From an uncultured Clostridium sp. (GTDB taxonomy: Bacteria > Bacillota > Clostridia > TANB77 > CAG-508): a DNA stretch of 49,061 nucleotides. The translations under genes and the position numbers were made by a program. Location: positions 1 to 49,061 of the forward strand of contig USNR01000007.1 of NCBI GenBank assembly GCA_900556135.1. Direction: 5' to 3'. This document shows, piece after piece, positions 15,307 through 23,573 of this stretch (the first letter of the stretch is position 1; every line of letters starts with the position of its first letter). Under the pieces are notes generated by a model, which was given only the letters and a program-made list of their open reading frames with translations, searched no databases and was not told where the DNA came from.

Positions 15307-17160
15307 ATGACAGAAGAAAATAAAAAAGTTACTTCTGAGACAACTCAGAAAAAGAGAAGTGGATATAGTAGAAGAAAAAGTTATCCAAAAAAAGATAATG
15401 TAGAAGAAACAGTATCTACAGATTTAGTAAAAGTTAAAAGTGAAAAATACTTAACAAGAACAGCTAGCAAGAGTATAGCTAAAAAAGAAGATTTTAGATT
15501 TAAAAAACCTAATTTAAAAATTATTCCATTAGGTGGTATTGAAGAAATTGGAAAGAATATCACAGTATTTGAGTATGGAGATGATATTATAGTTGTAGAC
15601 TGTGGTATAGAATTTCCAACTGACGATATGCTAGGAATTGACATGGTAATTCCTGATGTAACGTATTTAGTAAAGAACAAAGATAAAATAAGAGGAATGG
15701 TTATAACTCATGGGCACGAGGATCACATTGGTTCTATTCCATATGTGTTAAAACAAGTAAATATGCCTATCTATGCAACAAGGCTAACTATAGAGTTAAT
15801 AAAAAACAAACTTGAAGAACATAATTTATTAAGAAGCACAAAGTTGCATGAAGTAAAGCAAGGACAAACTGTAAAACTTGGAAAGTTTTCAGTTGAATTT
15901 ATAAGCAGTTGTCATAGTATACCAGATGCTGTAATGCTTGCAATTCATACACCAGTGGGAACCGTCATTCATACAGGAGATTTTAAAATTGATTACACAC
16001 CAATAGATGGTAAGAAAATGGACTTAGGAAGAATTGCAGAACTTGGAAATAAAGGCATTTTAGCATTGATGTCTGATAGTACTAATGCTGAAAGAAAAGG
16101 ATTTACAATGTCTGAAAGTTCAGTTGGTGAAGTTATAGACAAATTATTTATAAATTGCACAAAGAGAATAGTTGTGGCAACATTTGCATCTAATGTACAC
16201 AGAGTTCAACAAATTGTGGATTGTGCAGTAAAATATAAAAGAAAAATCGCAGTTTGTGGTAGAAGTATGCAAAACATGATAGAAGCCGCAATGAAAATTG
16301 GTTATATAAAAGTTGAAAAAGATGTATTTATAGATATAGACATGATAAAAAATTATACTGATGAACAGTTAGTTATAATTACAACAGGTAGCCAAGGTGA
16401 AACCATGTCTGCATTAACAAGAATGGCAGCAGGAAATCATAAGAAAGTTACAATAACACCTAATGATTTAGTAATAATTTCAGCAAATCCAATACCAGGA
16501 AACGAAAAATCAGTTTCAAAAGTTATAGATGATTTGATGAAAATAGGAGCAGATGTTGTATATAGCTCTTTAGCAGACGTTCACGTATCTGGTCATGCTT
16601 GTCAAGAAGAACAAAAATTAATATTGTCTTTAGCAAGACCTAAATATTTCATACCAGTCCATGGTGAATATAGACAATTATTAGCACATGCAGAAACTGC
16701 TAAGAAATTAGGAATGCCTTCTCAAAATATATTTATTACAACAAATGGTAGAACATTAGAAATGAATGAGCAAGAAGCTAAGTTTACGACTCTAGTTCCA
16801 TCAGGAAAAGTTTTAGTAGACGGTTTAGGTGTAGGAGATGTTGGAAATATAGTTTTAAGAGATAGACAACACTTATCACAGGATGGATTAATAGTAATAG
16901 TACTAACAATGGATTCAAGTACAGGAGAAATAGTATCAGGTCCAGATGTAATATCAAGAGGATTTGTTTATGTAAGAGAATCAGAAAACTTGATGGAAGA
17001 TGTTAAAAATGTTATAAAAGAAGAAGTTGAACAATTTGAACAAAAACATATAACAGATTGGTCTACAATAAAATCAACATTAAAAGATAACTTGAGAGAC
17101 TATATATTCCAAAAAACAAAAAGAGATCCTATGATTTTACCAATTATTATGGAAATCTAA
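15307..17160 (+). CDS. rnj: Ribonuclease J
   Basis: A beta-CASP metallo-beta-lactamase RNase with 5'-exonuclease and endonuclease activity in mRNA decay and rRNA processing. It has 617 residues, longer than the usual ~555 because of a basic Lys/Arg/Ser/Thr-rich N-terminal extension of about 65 residues (KKRSGYSRRKSYPKK). The fold begins LKIIPLGGIEEIGKN. The zinc motif HGHEDH is at 135-140, and HTGDFK, SDSTNAE and the beta-CASP GSQGE and VHVSGHA motifs follow. The C-terminal domain ends PMILPIIMEI. The RBS aggaaag is weak. The gene precedes gltX by 98 nt. Confidence 0.96.
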   Translation: MTEENKKVTSETTQKKRSGYSRRKSYPKKDNVEETVSTDLVKVKSEKYLTRTASKSIAKKEDFRFKKPNLKIIPLGGIEEIGKNITVFEYGDDIIVVDCGIEFPTDDMLGIDMVIPDVTYLVKNKDKIRGMVITHGHEDHIGSIPYVLKQVNMPIYATRLTIELIKNKLEEHNLLRSTKLHEVKQGQTVKLGKFSVEFISSCHSIPDAVMLAIHTPVGTVIHTGDFKIDYTPIDGKKMDLGRIAELGNKGILALMSDSTNAERKGFTMSESSVGEVIDKLFINCTKRIVVATFASNVHRVQQIVDCAVKYKRKIAVCGRSMQNMIEAAMKIGYIKVEKDVFIDIDMIKNYTDEQLVIITTGSQGETMSALTRMAAGNHKKVTITPNDLVIISANPIPGNEKSVSKVIDDLMKIGADVVYSSLADVHVSGHACQEEQKLILSLARPKYFIPVHGEYRQLLAHAETAKKLGMPSQNIFITTNGRTLEMNEQEAKFTTLVPSGKVLVDGLGVGDVGNIVLRDRQHLSQDGLIVIVLTMDSSTGEIVSGPDVISRGFVYVRESENLMEDVKNVIKEEVEQFEQKHITDWSTIKSTLKDNLRDYIFQKTKRDPMILPIIMEI

Positions 17161-17258
17161 ATTAAATATAACACCTTATAAAGGAAGCAAAGCTTTAGAA
17201 GATAAGTAAAAATCAGTCAAAGAGGAATATTCCCACTGGCTGAAAGGAGGAGAAAAAT

Positions 17259-18911
17259 ATGGATTATAAAGATTTAGCAAATTTAATTTTTCCAGATGCA
17301 AAACCTGTGGAATATTATGAAGAAAAATATCCAGAGAGAAACTTACCAGAAGGTGCAATAGTAACAAGATTTGCACCTAGTCCTACTGGATTTGTACATA
17401 TAGGAGGTTTATACCAAGCCTTAGTTGCAAAATTATCAGCTAAAAAAACGCAAGGTGTATTTTTCCTTAGGATAGAGGATACAGATCAAAAAAGAGAAAT
17501 AGAAAATGGAGTTACAGATATTGTTAATTCTTTAAAAGACTTTGATATGTCTCCAGACGAAGGAATGATAAATGATAAAGAGGAGATTGGAAATTATGGA
17601 CCATATAAACAATCTTTAAGAAAAGAGATTTATCAGGCTTATGCTAAACGTTTTATAGAGATGGGAAAAGCGTATGCATGTTTTTGCAATGCAGAGGACC
17701 TAGAAGCTATGAGAAAAAAACAAGAAGCGGCAGGTGTAAGAACAGGATATTATGGAGTATGGGCAAAATGTAGAAATTTATCTGTTGATGAAATGATTGA
17801 AAGGATAAATAATGGAGAGAAATATATAGTTAGATTTAAATCTCCAGGAAGAGAAGATAGAAAGATAAGACACAAGGATGTTATAAAAGGCAATGTTGAT
17901 TTTCCAGAAAATGATCAGGATATCGTAATAATAAAAGCTGATGGACTTCCAACATACCATTTTGCACATCTAGTGGATGATCATTTAATGAGAACAACTC
18001 ATGTAATAAGAAGTGATGAGTGGCTATCTTCAGTGCCATTACATTTACAATTATTCAACGAAATGGGATTTAAGGCACCTAAATATGCTCATATTTCTCC
18101 AATTATGAAAAATGATAACGGAAATAAGCGTAAGTTGAGTAAGAGAAAAGATCCAGAAGCTGCAGTCTCTTACTATTCTGAATTAGGAGTTCCAAAATCA
18201 GCTGTTAAAGAATACTTATTAAATATTGCAAATTCAAATTTTGAAATATGGAGAAAACAAAATCCAGATAAAGAAATAGAAGATTTTGATTTTCAATTAA
18301 ATAAAATGAGTGTTAGCGGAGCTTTATTCGACATGGTAAAACTTTTAGATGTTTCAAAAAATGTAATATCTAAATACAGTGCTGAAAGAATTTATAATGA
18401 ATCTATCGAGTGGGCTAAAAGATACGACAATGAATTATTAGAGCTTTTAAACAATAAAGAGTATTCTATTAAAGTATTAGGAATTGAACGTGGAAAAGCA
18501 AAACCTCGTAGAGATATTGCTAAATGGTCTGATGTTAAAGATTGCATTGAGTATATGTATGATGATAAATTCTTTGTAAGCAAAGAAGAATATGATTTTG
18601 ATAAAATAAATGATAAAGAAGAAATCAAAAAAATATTAAGTTCATATATGTCAAAATATTATAACAAAGAAGATGATCAACAAACATGGTTTGGAAAGAT
18701 TAAAGACCTAGCTGAAGAATTAGGTTATGCAAGAGAAGTTAAAGAATACAAAAAAGAACCTGAAAAATGGCCAGGTCATGTTGGGGATATTTCAACAGTA
18801 TTAAGAGTTGCTATAACAAAAAGAAGAAATACACCAGATTTGTATGAGATAATGCAAGTATTGGGAAGTGACTCAGTGGCAAGAAGGATAAATTTGATTA
18901 CAGAAAAATAA
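17259..18911 (+). CDS. gltX: Glutamate--tRNA ligase
   Basis: This class I synthetase attaches glutamate to tRNA-Glu (and possibly to tRNA-Gln for amidation). It has 550 residues, with an N-terminal extension of ~30 residues before VTRFAPSPTGFVHIGGL (HIGH-type motif at 47-50, here HIGG). LRIEDTDQKRE follows, and KLSKR at 292-296 is the second ATP-binding motif. The C-terminal anticodon-binding domain ends near LGSDSVARRI. The RBS aaaggagg is strong. No T-box is visible upstream. Confidence 0.95.
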   Translation: MDYKDLANLIFPDAKPVEYYEEKYPERNLPEGAIVTRFAPSPTGFVHIGGLYQALVAKLSAKKTQGVFFLRIEDTDQKREIENGVTDIVNSLKDFDMSPDEGMINDKEEIGNYGPYKQSLRKEIYQAYAKRFIEMGKAYACFCNAEDLEAMRKKQEAAGVRTGYYGVWAKCRNLSVDEMIERINNGEKYIVRFKSPGREDRKIRHKDVIKGNVDFPENDQDIVIIKADGLPTYHFAHLVDDHLMRTTHVIRSDEWLSSVPLHLQLFNEMGFKAPKYAHISPIMKNDNGNKRKLSKRKDPEAAVSYYSELGVPKSAVKEYLLNIANSNFEIWRKQNPDKEIEDFDFQLNKMSVSGALFDMVKLLDVSKNVISKYSAERIYNESIEWAKRYDNELLELLNNKEYSIKVLGIERGKAKPRRDIAKWSDVKDCIEYMYDDKFFVSKEEYDFDKINDKEEIKKILSSYMSKYYNKEDDQQTWFGKIKDLAEELGYAREVKEYKKEPEKWPGHVGDISTVLRVAITKRRNTPDLYEIMQVLGSDSVARRINLITEK

Positions 18912-18921
18912 AACAAATTAT

Positions 18922-18948
18922 AAGACTAGTATGAACTTTACTAGTCTT
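18922..18948 (+). terminator. Hairpin after gltX, probable terminator
   Basis: The perfect 10-bp stem aagactagta / tactagtctt, extendable with aacaaatt/atttgtt, is followed only by a weak T stretch. Confidence 0.55.
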
Positions 18949-19037
18949 ATTTGTTAATGATAAAATAAGCATATGTAATTTGAAAAGTATTATAATGTGG
19001 TTATAAATAAAATTAAGGTAAAATAGAGGTGGTTAAA

Positions 19038-19229
19038 ATGGAATACAGTGTAGGAGATATAGTTGAAACAAAAAAGCAACATCCATGCGGTAGTAACAAA
19101 TGGGAGATAACAAGAGTAGGGGTAGATTTTAAATTGAGGTGTTTAGGATGTGGACACGTATTAATGATGGAAAGACAAAAGGCTTTAAAAATGATAAAGC
19201 GGAAAAGAAAAATAACCAAAGAGAAATGA
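19038..19229 (+). CDS. DUF951 family protein
   Basis: This 63-aa protein matches the small DUF951 family: YSVGDIVETKKQHPCGSNKW, GVDFKLRCLGCGHVLMM. It has a conserved HPCG and a CLGCG pair suggestive of metal or nucleic-acid binding. Function is not established. ATG 19038 is chosen over the GTG at 19029, which lies within the RBS (gaggtgg). Confidence 0.85.
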   Translation: MEYSVGDIVETKKQHPCGSNKWEITRVGVDFKLRCLGCGHVLMMERQKALKMIKRKRKITKEK

Positions 19230-19285
19230 TATGATGAGATAAAAGAATAAGAAAAATTGTAAGCTGTGTTAAAAATATTAAAACA

Positions 19286-19319
19286 CAAAAAGAATCCCCC
19301 ATCGGAAAACCGACGGGGG
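19286..19319 (-). terminator. GC-rich terminator of the 71-aa gene
   Basis: On the minus strand ccccc-gtcgg / ccgat-ggggg (one G-U pair, loop tttt) is followed by attcttttt. It is much more GC-rich than other terminators here. Confidence 0.85.
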
Positions 19320-19325
19320 TAAGGA

Positions 19326-19541
19326 TTAATATGCAGGTTCAAAACCAATGCTCGCCAAGGTCTGAACGAGTCTCTCATACTTGGCCTCATCGGAGGGGAG
19401 AACAAAAGTGACTTCGTTCTCAGCCGTTTTCCAGAAAAAGCCCATTTCTTCCATTTCAGGAATTTCATCGATTAGAGCAAAGATAAGATCTTCGTCATCG
19501 ATCCGGTAGATTTTCACAGTGGGAAAAGTGTAAGAACTCAT
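19326..19541 (-). CDS. Small hypothetical protein, 71 aa, GC-richer than surroundings
   Basis: The family is not recognised. It is an acidic, probably alpha/beta protein (IYRIDDEDLIFALIDEIPEMEEMG, then FVLPSDEAKYERLVQTLASIGF). The RBS aaggagg lies upstream of ATG. Codon third positions favour C/G, and base composition is visibly higher than in engB and gltX, as for the genes at 3310 and 25627. It has its own GC-rich terminator, so it looks like an independently acquired single-gene unit. Confidence 0.7.
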   Translation of the reverse strand: MSSYTFPTVKIYRIDDEDLIFALIDEIPEMEEMGFFWKTAENEVTFVLPSDEAKYERLVQTLASIGFEPAY

Positions 19542-19642
19542 GCGCTATTCCTCCTTAATATTTTATAGTCCCTATTGGAACCATGATTTAATAATTATAC
19601 CATAGAATTACAGTAAAATCAACATAAATCGACAAAAAACAC

Positions 19643-20239
19643 CTAATCTAAGGAAAAATCTATATATTTTTCTAAAAAATTCCATACATTTTCACCATAA
19701 ATACGCCTTTCTGCAGAATATGGAAGAAAAGTTAAGTCCTTAAGAGGGTTCAATTCCTCTTGAAGTCTAATAACTTCATTATCAACTTTAGTAATAGCAA
19801 TTTTATCAGCCTTATTAGCAATAATTAAACAAGGTAAATTACAATGAATAATGTAATCATACATAAGTCTATCATTACTCGAAGGACTGTGACGTATGTC
19901 TATTAAAAATACAATTAGTGCAATGTTTTTGCTAGTTGACAAATACTCCTCAATAAAAGAACCAACTCTAGCTTGCTCTTGCTTAGACATTTTGCTATAA
20001 CCATACCCAGGTAAATCAACAAAATAGAATTTTTCATCAATATTATAAAAATTAATCTGTCTGGTTTTACCAGGTTCACTACTTGTTCTAGCTAATTTCT
20101 TTCTGTTAAGCATTGTGTTAATAAAGCTTGATTTTCCAACATTAGATTTACCAACTAAAACTATTTGAGGTAAATCATTTTGAGGATATTGTTTAGGGCT
20201 AACAGCACTAATTTCAAATTTAGGATTCTTTATAATCAT
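19643..20239 (-). CDS. ysxC: Ribosome biogenesis GTP-binding protein YsxC/EngB
   Basis: This 198-aa GTPase of the TrmE-Era-EngA-like family is needed for 50S assembly. The motifs are G1 VGKSNVGKSS near 31-40, G3 DLPGYGYSK and G4 NKAD. The start is ATG 20239 with aaagga eight bases upstream; an in-frame TTG six bases earlier is less likely. It is downstream of serS on the same strand with an 80-nt gap that contains a possible stem (ccag / ctgg). Confidence 0.95.
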   Translation of the reverse strand: MIIKNPKFEISAVSPKQYPQNDLPQIVLVGKSNVGKSSFINTMLNRKKLARTSSEPGKTRQINFYNIDEKFYFVDLPGYGYSKMSKQEQARVGSFIEEYLSTSKNIALIVFLIDIRHSPSSNDRLMYDYIIHCNLPCLIIANKADKIAITKVDNEVIRLQEELNPLKDLTFLPYSAERRIYGENVWNFLEKYIDFSLD

Positions 20240-20318
20240 ATACAATTTCCTTTCTTTTAATTAACGGAGATATTCCTTTTTAACCAGCAGGAGGGTTCCC
20301 ACTGGCCAAAGGAAATTT

Positions 20319-21605
20319 TTAGCGAATAGGTTCTAATTTTTCTTTTCCACCCATATATGGACGTAAGATTTCAGGTATTATAACACTTCCATCTTCTTGA
20401 TAATTGTTTTCTAATACAGCAATTAATCCTCTTGGAGTAGCAACTACTGTGTTGTTTAAAGTATGTGGATAATAGTTACCCTTTTCGCCTTTTACACGAA
20501 TTCCTAAACGTCTAGATTGTGCATCACCTAAGGTAGAGCAACTACCAACTTCAAAATATTTTTGTTGTCTTGGACTCCAAGCTTCTACGTCGCAAGATTT
20601 TACCTTTAAGTCTGCTAAGTCTCCACTACAACATTCTAACTGTCTTACAGGAACATTCCAACTTCTAAATAAGTCGACTGTAAGCTTCCACATTTTGTTG
20701 TACCAATTCATAGAGTCTTCAGGCTCACAAAGAACTATCATTTCTTGTTTTTCAAATTGATGAACACGATATAATCCTCTTTCTTCCAAACCATGAGAAC
20801 CAATTTCTTTTCTGAAACAAGGAGAATAAGAAGTCATGTTAATTGGAAGATCAGATTTTTTGATAAGTTGACCTTTAAATCTACCAATCATAGAATGTTC
20901 AGAAGTACCTATTAAATATAGATCTTCTCCTTCAATCTTGTACATCATAGCATCCATTTCTTCAAAACTCATAACACCTGTAACAACATCACTGCGAATC
21001 ATAAATGGAGGAATTGCATAAGTGAAACCAGCATTTATCATGTAATCTCTTGCACATGCAAGCATTGCTTCATGAAGTCTTGCAACATCACCAATTAAAT
21101 AATAAAAACCAACACCACTAGTACGTCCTGCAGATTCTTTATCCATTCCATTAAATTTAGCAATTATGTCTGCATGGTGAGGAATTTCGTAAGATGGAAC
21201 TGTAGCTTCTCCAAATCTTTGAACCTCAACATTTTCAGAATCGTCTTTTCCAATTGGAACAGAAGCATCCATAATGTTTGGAATTTTCATCATTCTAGAT
21301 TTTATTTCATCAGAATATTCAGCTTCTAATTTTTCGTTTTCGGCCAATTCATCATTTATTTTTTTAACTTCAAGCTTAGTTTGTTCAGCTTCTTCTTTTT
21401 TTCCTTCTCTCATTAAAGAGCCAATCATATCACTTAAAGAATTACGTTTAGCACGAAGCTCGTCCCCTTTTAGCTTAGCAGCTCTATTTTTTTGATCTAA
21501 ATCAATAACTTCATCAACTAATGGAAGCTTTTGATCTTGAAATTTGTTTTTGATGTTTTGTTTTACAACATCAGGATTTTCTCTCAAAAATTTAATATCT
21601 ATCAT
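20319..21605 (-). CDS. serS: Serine--tRNA ligase
   Basis: This 428-aa class II synthetase starts at MIDIKFLRENPDVVKQNI, after taggaggg; the longer upstream frame runs into the T-box terminator. The N-terminal coiled-coil arm covers about 25-105. Motif 2 is SYSPCFRKEIGSHG. QFEKQEMI and the C-terminal motif 3 (TPRGLIAVLENN) are present. Expression is controlled by the serine T-box in its leader. Confidence 0.97.
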   Translation of the reverse strand: MIDIKFLRENPDVVKQNIKNKFQDQKLPLVDEVIDLDQKNRAAKLKGDELRAKRNSLSDMIGSLMREGKKEEAEQTKLEVKKINDELAENEKLEAEYSDEIKSRMMKIPNIMDASVPIGKDDSENVEVQRFGEATVPSYEIPHHADIIAKFNGMDKESAGRTSGVGFYYLIGDVARLHEAMLACARDYMINAGFTYAIPPFMIRSDVVTGVMSFEEMDAMMYKIEGEDLYLIGTSEHSMIGRFKGQLIKKSDLPINMTSYSPCFRKEIGSHGLEERGLYRVHQFEKQEMIVLCEPEDSMNWYNKMWKLTVDLFRSWNVPVRQLECCSGDLADLKVKSCDVEAWSPRQQKYFEVGSCSTLGDAQSRRLGIRVKGEKGNYYPHTLNNTVVATPRGLIAVLENNYQEDGSVIIPEILRPYMGGKEKLEPIR

Positions 21606-21644
21606 AATTTCCCTCCTAGAATTTATTATGTATTTGTTATATAT

Positions 21645-21835
21645 AAAAAAATCACTCTTATGCAAAAACATAAGGGCGACATATATATCACGGTACCACC
21701 TTAATTAACTAATTAAAATTAGAACTCATAAGTGCTTATAACCTAGCACAACTCGGGTTAGCTTTACTAACAGCTCTAAAAGTAGATTCACAAAATATTT
21801 TAAACTATTTTCACCAACCATAGTCTCTCTTTATA
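21645..21835 (-). promoter_or_regulatory. T-box leader, serine-specific
   Basis: On the minus strand this contains the T-box sequence aaggtggtaccgtg (antiterminator) followed by a terminator stem (cccttatg / cataagag) and seven T's. The stem I specifier region reads gtgaaTCTact, giving UCU (Ser). Uncharged tRNA-Ser would stabilise the antiterminator and turn on serS. Confidence 0.92.
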
Positions 21836-21885
21836 AAATTTAGATTGCTACTAATCTTTTATACTAACGCCTTAATATGTACAAT

Positions 21886-21914
21886 ATTATATTACATAAA
21901 ATAGGAAAAGTCAA
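21886..21914 (-). promoter_or_regulatory. serS promoter
   Basis: On the minus strand TTGACT (21909-21914) and TATAAT (21886-21891) are 17 bp apart, upstream of the T-box. Confidence 0.75.
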
Positions 21915-22022
21915 CTGATATAGTATATTATTTGTGAGCATTATGAGAAATATGCATAATTCTGGAAAAAAAAGAAATAATAAAATAACAAGTAAAAAAG
22001 ATTTTTATACGAGGAGATAATA

Positions 22023-22898
22023 ATGCCAATACTTATTGAACTGATAAAGTTTTTATTATATTCATTTGCAATAGTAGTTATATCAAAATATTTATTAGTA
22101 CCAACGTTACGAAAATTATCAGCACTTCTTAATTTAGGACCAAAAGCATCTGGTAATATAGCAGGAATAGCAACATCAGTTCCTGAATTGCTAACTGTAT
22201 CTTTTGCGGCATATGCGGGATTTATAGATACGGGAATTTATAATGTTTTAAGTTCGAATGTGATTAATTTAATCCAATACTTGTGTGCAATATACTTAAA
22301 TAAAAATCAAAAATATATCAGAAACAAAGCCATAAGAATAGACATTATAATGGTAATTATCACAATAATAATACCAGCAATTATTGTTGTAGCAGACATA
22401 GAATTGAATATGTTTGCAGTTATAATCTTCATTATAATGTTAGGGTTGTTTTATTATATCAATTTAAATTCACATAAATTGTACTTAAAATTACAAGACG
22501 AGCAAATTGAAAAAGAAGAGAATAGTAAATATGAACAGGAAGAAAAATTATTAGAAAAAGGTTCTAAAGAAATAATACAAGTAATAATTAATATTATATA
22601 TATAATATTGATTACCATAGCGTTATATGTAATAGGAAATTTATTAAGCGATAATTTAACAAGTTTAAGTACAAGATTTAATCTACCAGAAATTATTTTA
22701 GGAATTGCTTTAGGAGTAATTACAAGTATACCAGAGCTTATAACATTTACAGAAGCTCAGAGAAAAGCAGACAATCAGAACGTAGGAGCAGAGCTGGGAG
22801 TAGTAGAAGCAACAAACAATTTATTAACATCAAATTTGTTAAATTTATTTGCAATTCAATCAATAGGAATTATTATATTTAATTTATTTGGAAAATAA
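22023..22898 (+). CDS. Sodium/calcium exchanger (NCX) family membrane protein
   Basis: This 291-aa polytopic membrane protein has two inverted alpha repeats, the mark of the Ca2+/cation antiporter superfamily: GNIAGIATSVPELLT...SSNVINL near 43-83 and ILGIALGVITSIPELITF...TSNLLNL near 235-280. Both carry the SxPE ion-binding residues. About eight to ten membrane spans are expected, with a charged cytoplasmic loop (about 152-185) between halves. It is somewhat shorter than typical (~320). The transported ion is not determined by sequence. Confidence 0.85.
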   Translation: MPILIELIKFLLYSFAIVVISKYLLVPTLRKLSALLNLGPKASGNIAGIATSVPELLTVSFAAYAGFIDTGIYNVLSSNVINLIQYLCAIYLNKNQKYIRNKAIRIDIIMVIITIIIPAIIVVADIELNMFAVIIFIIMLGLFYYINLNSHKLYLKLQDEQIEKEENSKYEQEEKLLEKGSKEIIQVIINIIYIILITIALYVIGNLLSDNLTSLSTRFNLPEIILGIALGVITSIPELITFTEAQRKADNQNVGAELGVVEATNNLLTSNLLNLFAIQSIGIIIFNLFGK

Positions 22899-22926
22899 AC
22901 AAAATTTGCACATATAGGAGGTAAAT

Positions 22927-23196
22927 ATGCGATTTGAAGAATACGTGAGTGAAAAAAAGATAAAGGATTCAAATGAGGAAGAAGAAAAGAGAGAAATTAT
23001 TGTAAGCATAATAAGAACGAAAATGGAATTAGATAATAACAGAAAGAATTTTGAATTTGCCGAGGAAGAATTAATAGATTATTATTTGTATCAAATAAAG
23101 GCTAATCAATCAAAGTTAGATTATTTAATAAAAAAAGCAAAGGATAAAAAAATAATGGTAAATTTAGTAGACAAAATAAAATATGATGCTGTTTAA
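22927..23196 (+). CDS. DUF2508 (YaaL-like) protein
   Basis: This 89-aa acidic protein has the DUF2508 pattern FEFAEEELIDYYLYQIKANQ and YLIKKAK. Its place directly before bofA matches yaaL-bofA order in Bacillus and Clostridia. Function is unknown. The RBS ataggagg stands before ATG. Confidence 0.8.
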   Translation: MRFEEYVSEKKIKDSNEEEEKREIIVSIIRTKMELDNNRKNFEFAEEELIDYYLYQIKANQSKLDYLIKKAKDKKIMVNLVDKIKYDAV

Positions 23197-23250
23197 TATA
23201 GTTATATTTGTCCTGCCAATATAATATAAATGTTATATGAGGTGATATAA

Positions 23251-23502
23251 GTGGATATAAAAATGATTTTGATATATGTATGTTGTTTTATAGGAATAAT
23301 AATAGTTGGAAAAATTTTTATTGTTCCTATAAAATTGATTATAAAACTGCTAGTAAATTCTATAATTGGAATTATATTATTGTACATAATAAATTTAATA
23401 GGAACTGCGTGGGGATTACATATTGGCATAAATGCGATAACTGCAATATTTGTTGGTTTATTAGGAATACCTGGGGCAATTTTACTAGCTATAATAGCGT
23501 GA
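23251..23502 (+). CDS. bofA: Pro-sigma-K processing inhibitor BofA family
   Basis: This 83-aa membrane protein starts at GTG 23251 after gaggtgat. Two to three hydrophobic spans and the C-terminal signature LHIGINAITAIFVGLLGIPG are typical of BofA. In Bacillus BofA holds the SpoIVFB protease inactive in the mother cell. Its presence supports sporulation ability. spoIVFB itself is not in the window. Confidence 0.88.
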   Translation: MDIKMILIYVCCFIGIIIVGKIFIVPIKLIIKLLVNSIIGIILLYIINLIGTAWGLHIGINAITAIFVGLLGIPGAILLAIIA

Positions 23503-23520
23503 TGTACAGATGCTATCCTA

Positions 23521-23559
23521 AAAAAACAAAGGTAGATTTTTTTTCTACCTTTGTTTTTT
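23521..23559. terminator. Bidirectional terminator between bofA and glmS
   Basis: A perfect 16-bp stem (aaaaaacaaaggtaga and its complement) with a T-rich loop has A and T tracts on the two sides. Confidence 0.92.
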
Positions 23560-23573
23560 ATAACTATATTTAA

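Noticed and set aside
17230..20306. Shared 11-mer ttcccactggc at 17230-17240 and 20296-20306 as a regulatory element
   Set aside because: No common structure or position relative to genes; probably chance.
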